The position numbers were made by a program, and so were the translations under genes. 64,000 nucleotides of DNA from an uncultured Dyadobacter sp. (GTDB lineage Bacteria > Bacteroidota > Bacteroidia > Cytophagales > Spirosomataceae). The notes under the pieces were generated by a model. It ran no database searches and had not been told where the DNA came from. It saw only the letters and a program-made list of their open reading frames with translations. The stretch covers positions 62,001 to 126,000 of the forward strand of contig NZ_CAMLSE010000018.1 in NCBI RefSeq assembly GCF_946482605.1, written 5' to 3'. Of this stretch, positions 59,455 to 64,000 are shown piece after piece; the first letter of the stretch is position 1; every line of letters starts with the position of its first letter.

Positions 59455-61194
59455 TTACAGCAAGAATTTCAGTTTAATAACTTCTTTTTCAGTCAGGAAG
59501 CGCCATTTGCCACGAGGCAGCTCTTTCTTATTCAAACCGGCAAACACGGTACGGTCGAGTTTCTGAACTTCATAACCCAGGTGTTCGAACATTCTCCTTA
59601 CGATACGATTGCGTCCGCTGTGAATCTCTAAACCTACCACCTGCGCATCGGGGGTGACGATCCCAACTTCGTCCGGGCGAATAAAACCGTCTTCCAGTTC
59701 CACGCCGTGTTGCAGAGATTCGAAATCTTCCGTCGTGATCGGTTTATCCAATTCCGCCTGGTAAATTTTCTTGATACCGCTTGACGGGTGCGTCAGCTTT
59801 TCTGCCAATTCTCCATCATTGGTAAGCAGTAACAAACCGGTCGTGTTGCGATCCAGGCGTCCAACCGGATATACGCGCTCGGAGCAGGCTCCTTGAATCA
59901 GGTCCAGCACAGTTTTACGCTCTTCCGGATCGTCGGTAGTGGTAATGTAATCCTTCGGTTTGTTGATCAGGATATATACCATTTTTTCGGGATTCAGAGC
60001 CTTCTTGCCGTATTTCACCACATCCGTCGGCATCACTTTATAGCCCATTTCAGTAATGATCTTGCCATTAACAGAAATCTGACCGGAGGAAATGAGCTCG
60101 TCGGCTTCCCGTCGTGAGCAAATACCTGCGTTGGCAATGTAACGGTTCAGCCTGATCTCGCCGTTTTCTTTCTCTTCTTTATGCCTGGACGTTTTCTTAC
60201 TCTCATAATGGTCCAGATTGTACCGGGGAGCGGTTTCATAGCGGCCTACACGCCTGTCTAGTCCGCTGCGATCCTCAGTGGTGTCTTCCTGGAACCGCGA
60301 CCGGTATGGTCTTTCGCTACGATCGTCTCTATCGTCTTTTTTTTTAAATGACGGCCTTTCACCTTCGCTACGACCTGCCGGACGTGCGGGGCGTTCATCT
60401 CTGGACTTGAACTCGCGCTGGCCGCTATCTCTGTCAGACCTTGGCCTGAATTCACGGTCGCTATGATCTCTTTCGAATCTAGGCTTAAATTCGCGTTCGT
60501 TATTGTCTCTGTCTGATCTAGGCCTAAACTCGCGTTCGTTATTGTCTCTGTCCGACCTTGGCCTAAATTCACGTTCGTTATTACCTCTATCGGATCTCGG
60601 TTTGAACTCGCGTTCGGCATTATCCCTTTCTGGCCTCGACCTGAATTCACGCTCGTCGTTATCCCTGTCAAACCGCGGCTTGAACTCCCGGTTGCGGTCA
60701 CTTCCTCCCGACCGGGCTCTTTCAGGGCGGTCACCAAAGGATCTCCTGTCGCCAGGACGTGCATCATCACGGGGTGTCGACGGGCGGAAACTGCGCTCGG
60801 AACCTGATTTACCAAACTCTTTCTTGCCAAAATCCTTCTTGAAGCGGGGTTCGGAGGAATCGCCTTCACGACGGAATGGACGCTGGCTATCGCCTTTGGG
60901 CGAGCCATATTTCTTGAAATCCGGCTTGTCGAAGCGTGGCTTGTCAAAACGCGGCTTGTCGAAGTTCGGGCGATCTTCCCTTGGCTTTTCATGATCAAAA
61001 CCAGGACGCGCTTTTTGCCCCTTGTTTTCGGTAGATCCGGAAAATTTCAGACTGGATTTTTTGATGCTTGGCTTGCTGAACCGGCTTTCGGTCTCCGGTT
61101 TTGTGCGTTTGAAGAAGCCGCCTCCGGCACTTTTAGAGCCTCCGGCTGATGGGCGGGAGCTGTTGCCGCCTCTTGTGTTGTTTCTGTTTCTCAT
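59455..61194 (-). CDS. rluB: rRNA pseudouridine synthase (RluB/RsuA type) with repeat-rich basic N-terminus
   Basis: Converts a uridine of rRNA to pseudouridine. The enzyme part is residues 346-579: an S4 RNA-binding domain (RLNRYIANAGICSRREADEL, about 347-366) and the catalytic domain with VGRLDRNTTGLLLLTNDG (Asp448) and SGRNRIVRRMFEHLGYEV. The first 340 residues are very different: Arg/Asp/Gly-rich, disordered, with RFDKP pentads (about 78-93) and seven tandem 13-residue repeats (174-264). RluB usually has about 250-290 residues, so this is more than doubled in length. ATG 61194. Confidence 0.9.
   Translation of the reverse strand: MRNRNNTRGGNSSRPSAGGSKSAGGGFFKRTKPETESRFSKPSIKKSSLKFSGSTENKGQKARPGFDHEKPREDRPNFDKPRFDKPRFDKPDFKKYGSPKGDSQRPFRREGDSSEPRFKKDFGKKEFGKSGSERSFRPSTPRDDARPGDRRSFGDRPERARSGGSDRNREFKPRFDRDNDEREFRSRPERDNAEREFKPRSDRGNNEREFRPRSDRDNNEREFRPRSDRDNNEREFKPRFERDHSDREFRPRSDRDSGQREFKSRDERPARPAGRSEGERPSFKKKDDRDDRSERPYRSRFQEDTTEDRSGLDRRVGRYETAPRYNLDHYESKKTSRHKEEKENGEIRLNRYIANAGICSRREADELISSGQISVNGKIITEMGYKVMPTDVVKYGKKALNPEKMVYILINKPKDYITTTDDPEERKTVLDLIQGACSERVYPVGRLDRNTTGLLLLTNDGELAEKLTHPSSGIKKIYQAELDKPITTEDFESLQHGVELEDGFIRPDEVGIVTPDAQVVGLEIHSGRNRIVRRMFEHLGYEVQKLDRTVFAGLNKKELPRGKWRFLTEKEVIKLKFLL
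60403..60675 (-). repeat. Seven tandem 39-bp (13-residue) repeats in rluB
   Basis: The units encode RFDRDNDEREFRS, RPERDNAEREFKP, RSDRGNNEREFRP, RSDRDNNEREFRP, RSDRDNNEREFKP, RFERDHSDREFRP and RSDRDSGQREFKS. Each carries alternating Arg and Asp/Glu with a central ExEF core, forming a charged repetitive tail. Confidence 0.9.
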
Positions 61195-61232
61195 TAGGAA
61201 TGCAGTATCACTACTGGATTTATTTCCTCTTA

Positions 61233-61240
61233 CAAATTTA
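61233..61240 (-). promoter_or_regulatory. -7 box of the rluB promoter
   Basis: CAAATTTA reads TAAATTTG on the minus strand, matching TAnnTTTG, 38 nt before the rluB ATG. No -33 box at normal spacing. The rest of the 288-nt divergent region up to 61483 is A/T-rich with no gene seen. Confidence 0.4.
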
Positions 61241-61482
61241 CCTTGTAACCGATTAGTGCTTTTATTCGCACAAAATGGTTTGAATCGCCACTAAAACTGG
61301 TTAGCCAACGTATCTGATGGTCAGAGTACTATTGTTATTAACAATTAGCCTGCAAAGATACGGGAATTTTTTGAGTAAATATTTTTGAATGTGTTTATGT
61401 CAAAAATGATATGAAAACGTTTATAAGTACTATCAGAGAAGAGGTGTGTGGTGACACCTTTTCGCTAAACCTTCTTGAATGA

Positions 61483-63438
61483 ATGATTATGTCAGCAGAG
61501 GTGCAGGCTCAACCCTTGTGGAAGCCGGGAAGAGTTCTATTGGAGCAGTCCAATCTGAAAAAATATATGGACTGGCTTTTTGTAAAGAAGGGGCTTTATT
61601 TTCGCTCTTATCACGATCTCTGGGAATGGTCGGTCACGGATCTGGAAGATTTCTGGGAGAGCCTGTGGCATTATTTCAATATCAAATCCCATGATTTATA
61701 TCTTGAAGTGCTTCAAAAACCCATTAGCGGGTTGATTGGGACCCGTTGGTTCACCAGATCTAAACTGAACTACGCAGAGCACATTTTCAGAAATAAAACG
61801 AAAGACCGTCCAGCCATCCTGTTCCAATCCGAAAGGTCAGAACTATCGGAAATCTCCTGGGAACAGCTGGAAGCCAGCGTTGCCGCGGTATCTACATGGC
61901 TCAGGCAGCGTGGTGTGAAGCCGGGCGACCGGGTAGCGGCTGTTCTGCCCAATATACCGGAGGCCGTGGTGGCGTTTCTGGCCACTAATGCAGTAGGGGC
62001 GGTGTGGTCATCCTGTTCCCCCGATTTTGGAAAGCCGGCCATTACAGAACGCTTCTCGCAGATTGAACCAAAAGTTCTTTTTACGGTGGACGGGTATGTT
62101 TATGGCGGCAAAAGCTACGACATCACTTCCTTTGCAGGAGAGCTCTCGGCGTCGCTGCCTTCGGTAAAAGACACGGTTTTGATCCAAAACGTCTACTCAG
62201 AAACTCGGCCCGATCGTTTCACAGCATGGGACGACATCCTGCATGTGGAGCATTTCGGGATCGATTTTGAACCCGTTCCTTTCAACCATCCGATCTGGAT
62301 TCTGTATTCTTCGGGTACCACCGCCAAGCCGAAAGCCATAACACACGGTGTAGGCGGTTGTTTGCTGGAACATATGAAGGCTTTGGCGCTCCACCAGAAT
62401 GTGAAGCCTGGTGACCGGTATTTTTGGTATTCCACTACTGGTTGGATGATGTGGAACTACGCATTGGGCTCTATGTTGTCCGGTGCCACGCTGGTAATTT
62501 ACGATGGAGCACCCGCGTTCCCATCTTCTCAGGTGCTCTGGACACTGGCCGAACGAGCCAGGATCACCCATTTCGGTAGTGGCGCTGCCTACTATATCGC
62601 GTCTATGAAAAATGGGGTGAGCATTACTTCCGACCGGCTTAATCATCTCGAAACAATCGGATCTACCGGCTCACCCTTGCCGCCGGAAGCATTTGAATGG
62701 ATTTATAAACAGGTCAAAAAAGATGTGTGGCTGATTTCCCTGAGCGGGGGCACGGACGTGTGCAGCGCATTCGTGGGTGGGTGTCCGCTTTTGCCGGTCT
62801 ACGCGGGAGAAATTCAATGCCGCATGCTGGGTGCCAGAATCGAGGCATTTGACGAAGACGGCCAACCGGTTTTGAATGAATTGGGAGAGATGGTGATCAC
62901 ACAGCCAATGCCTTCCATGCCCATCTATTTCTGGGGCGATGACCATGACGAGAAATACCTTTCGAGCTATTTCGAAATGTATCCGAATGTGTGGCGTCAT
63001 GGTGACTGGATCAGAATTACCGACAGGAAATCGGTGATCATTCAGGGCCGTTCGGATGCCACGCTCAACCGCGGGGGCGTGCGTATCGGTACAGCGGAAA
63101 TTTACCGGGCCGTGGAGAGCATTCCCGAAATCAGGGACAGTCTTGCAGTATACCTCGAAAAATCAAACGGGGAAGGCACGATTTCGCTTTTTGTGGTGCT
63201 GGCGAAGGATAAGCAATTGACCGAAAACCTAAAACAGCAGATCCGGGATACATTGCGGACACAGTACAGCCCGCGTCACGTTCCCGACACGATAGAGCAG
63301 GTAGGGGATATTCCCTACACGATTAATGGCAAGAAAATGGAGGCACCGATGAAGCGGATATTAATGGGACAGGACCCTGCGAAATGCATCAATATCGATA
63401 CCATGCGCAATCCGGAGTCACTAAAAGCTTTTATCTGA
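61483..63438 (+). CDS. Acetoacetate-CoA ligase
   Basis: Activates acetoacetate with ATP and CoA to acetoacetyl-CoA, for use of ketone bodies or polyhydroxybutyrate breakdown products. The 651-residue acyl-adenylate enzyme has LEDFWESLWHYFNI, the AMP motif WILYSSGTTAKPKAITHG, STTGWMMWNYALGSMLSGAT (typical of acetoacetyl-CoA rather than acetyl-CoA synthetases), LSGGTDVCSAF and the C-terminal INGKKMEAPMK with the catalytic lysine. ATG 61483 and ATG 61489 are both near. A promoter is not obvious. Confidence 0.93.
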   Translation: MIMSAEVQAQPLWKPGRVLLEQSNLKKYMDWLFVKKGLYFRSYHDLWEWSVTDLEDFWESLWHYFNIKSHDLYLEVLQKPISGLIGTRWFTRSKLNYAEHIFRNKTKDRPAILFQSERSELSEISWEQLEASVAAVSTWLRQRGVKPGDRVAAVLPNIPEAVVAFLATNAVGAVWSSCSPDFGKPAITERFSQIEPKVLFTVDGYVYGGKSYDITSFAGELSASLPSVKDTVLIQNVYSETRPDRFTAWDDILHVEHFGIDFEPVPFNHPIWILYSSGTTAKPKAITHGVGGCLLEHMKALALHQNVKPGDRYFWYSTTGWMMWNYALGSMLSGATLVIYDGAPAFPSSQVLWTLAERARITHFGSGAAYYIASMKNGVSITSDRLNHLETIGSTGSPLPPEAFEWIYKQVKKDVWLISLSGGTDVCSAFVGGCPLLPVYAGEIQCRMLGARIEAFDEDGQPVLNELGEMVITQPMPSMPIYFWGDDHDEKYLSSYFEMYPNVWRHGDWIRITDRKSVIIQGRSDATLNRGGVRIGTAEIYRAVESIPEIRDSLAVYLEKSNGEGTISLFVVLAKDKQLTENLKQQIRDTLRTQYSPRHVPDTIEQVGDIPYTINGKKMEAPMKRILMGQDPAKCINIDTMRNPESLKAFI

Positions 63439-63574
63439 CGCAAACGCTTACAAGCGGGCGGCATGAGCGCCGATTGACCGCATTACTTGCATTCGGCAAC
63501 CAAAATTGTTTAATTCACGTTAGCGAAAATATTCCTCAGGCAACGCACATCCCATACTCCTAATTTTAACCGGT

Positions 63575-64000
63575 ATGAACCCAGAAAATCCCAAAGCCCC
63601 TATTCAAAACTCAAAGTCAGTGGTGCGTTTGCCTATCATAATCGCAATTACACTGGCGGCGGGAGTTCTGCTGGGGAGCACTTTTTTCAGCGGCGGGCGG
63701 AAGCTCTCGGATGTTGCGAAAGGGTACAGTAAATTCAGGGAGGTGCTGATGCTCGTGGAGAATAATTATGTGGATTCCGTTAATACCGATGAACTGGTCG
63801 ATTTCTCGATCTCCAAAATGCTCGAAAAGCTCGATCCGCATACTGCTTACTTCAATGCGGAAGAGGCTACGGCGGCACGTTCGCAGTTGGAATCGGGCTT
63901 CGATGGTATCGGCGTGGAGTTCAACATTTATAATGATACGGTGTACGTGGTGACACCATTGAGCGGAGGGCCGTCGGAGGCTGCCGGAATTCAGAGCGGT
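63575..64000 (+). CDS. S41-family carboxyl-terminal processing peptidase, N-terminal part (cut by window edge)
   Basis: Only the first 142 codons are visible. After a short cytoplasmic start (MNPENPKAPIQ) there is one membrane segment (about 21-40, PIIIAITLAAGVLLGSTFF), then the typical S41 helical region YSKFREVLMLVENNYVD, MLEKLDPHTAYFNAEE, and the beginning of the PDZ domain (GIGVEFNIYNDTVYVVTPL). CtpA-type proteases trim or degrade periplasmic proteins. The catalytic Ser/Lys lies beyond the window. The gap to the ligase (63439-63574) holds no gene. Confidence 0.9.
   Translation, partial: MNPENPKAPIQNSKSVVRLPIIIAITLAAGVLLGSTFFSGGRKLSDVAKGYSKFREVLMLVENNYVDSVNTDELVDFSISKMLEKLDPHTAYFNAEEATAARSQLESGFDGIGVEFNIYNDTVYVVTPLSGGPSEAAGIQSG

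Noticed and set aside
60258..60998. A 246-residue open frame on the minus strand and a 163-residue one on the plus strand inside rluB
   Set aside because: Both are shadows of the 39-bp repeat array, since repeated DNA keeps all frames open. Their products are repetitive (DLGLNSRSL, NANLS) and have no start signal or family features, whereas the rluB frame encodes a complete enzyme.

Overview
The window looks like chromosomal DNA of a Bacteroidota bacterium, most likely a Cytophagales/Spirosomataceae member close to Dyadobacter. This is inferred from gene families and signals, not from a database match. The evidence is: a SusC-like TonB-dependent receptor with a carboxypeptidase-regulatory N-terminus, an OmpA protein with the same kind of domain, a RemB/Wzi-type barrel, tandem DUF5618 proteins, a stand-alone MnmD, general absence of Shine-Dalgarno sites, and several matches to the Bacteroidota promoter (TTTG, about 19-20 nt, TAnnTTTG). 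Both ends cut through genes: a DUF5672 protein at the left and an S41 peptidase at the right. I found no rRNA, tRNA, CRISPR array, complete insertion sequence or prophage.

Layout. 1-10 kb: DUF5672 tail, OmpA protein, tpiA, then an aspartic protease/mnmD/gmhA/Nudix run and a 1261-residue double-SWIM SNF2 helicase. 10-14 kb: a RidA-like protein, a Panacea-domain toxin-antitoxin candidate pair and recQ. 14-23 kb: an exported helix-hairpin-helix barrel protein, nadC, a Wzi/RemB-like barrel, upp and a large TonB-dependent receptor with a low-complexity insert. 23-32 kb: manC, a decayed RelE/ParE-type toxin-antitoxin locus touching recF, recF, pdhA, tatC, an alpha-oxoamine-synthase-like enzyme with a dipeptide epimerase, nadK, a CBS protein and an alpha/beta hydrolase. 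32.5-32.9 kb: a gene-free stretch with a cluster of hairpins. 33-41 kb: a secreted esterase, a truncated CapD-type dehydratase, the nuoKLMN part of complex I and a DnaQ-like exonuclease. 41-50 kb: a decamer-repeat hairpin, glpK, pbpC, and a minus-strand operon (two DUF5618 genes, cysS, DUF192, M28 peptidase). 49-54 kb: PfkB kinase, glycerophosphodiesterase, DUF6624 lipoprotein, 3-methyladenine glycosylase, GyrI-like protein, PAP2 phosphatase and kdsA. 54-64 kb: acpP-fabF-rnc, a small heat-shock protein, an HtrA protease, an rRNA pseudouridine synthase with a repeat-rich basic tail, acetoacetate-CoA ligase and the S41 peptidase.

Most of the window is housekeeping: envelope building (gmhA, kdsA, manC, CapD-like, pbpC, tatC, barrels), NAD supply (nadC, nadK), respiration (nuoKLMN, pdhA), fatty acid synthesis and DNA repair (recF, recQ, tag). 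The accessory signals are the Panacea pair, the decayed toxin-antitoxin locus, the hairpin-rich RNA candidate at 32.67-32.80 kb, the palindromic intergenic repeats, the HhH-barrel protein, the repeat insert of the TonB receptor and the 13-residue repeats of the pseudouridine synthase.
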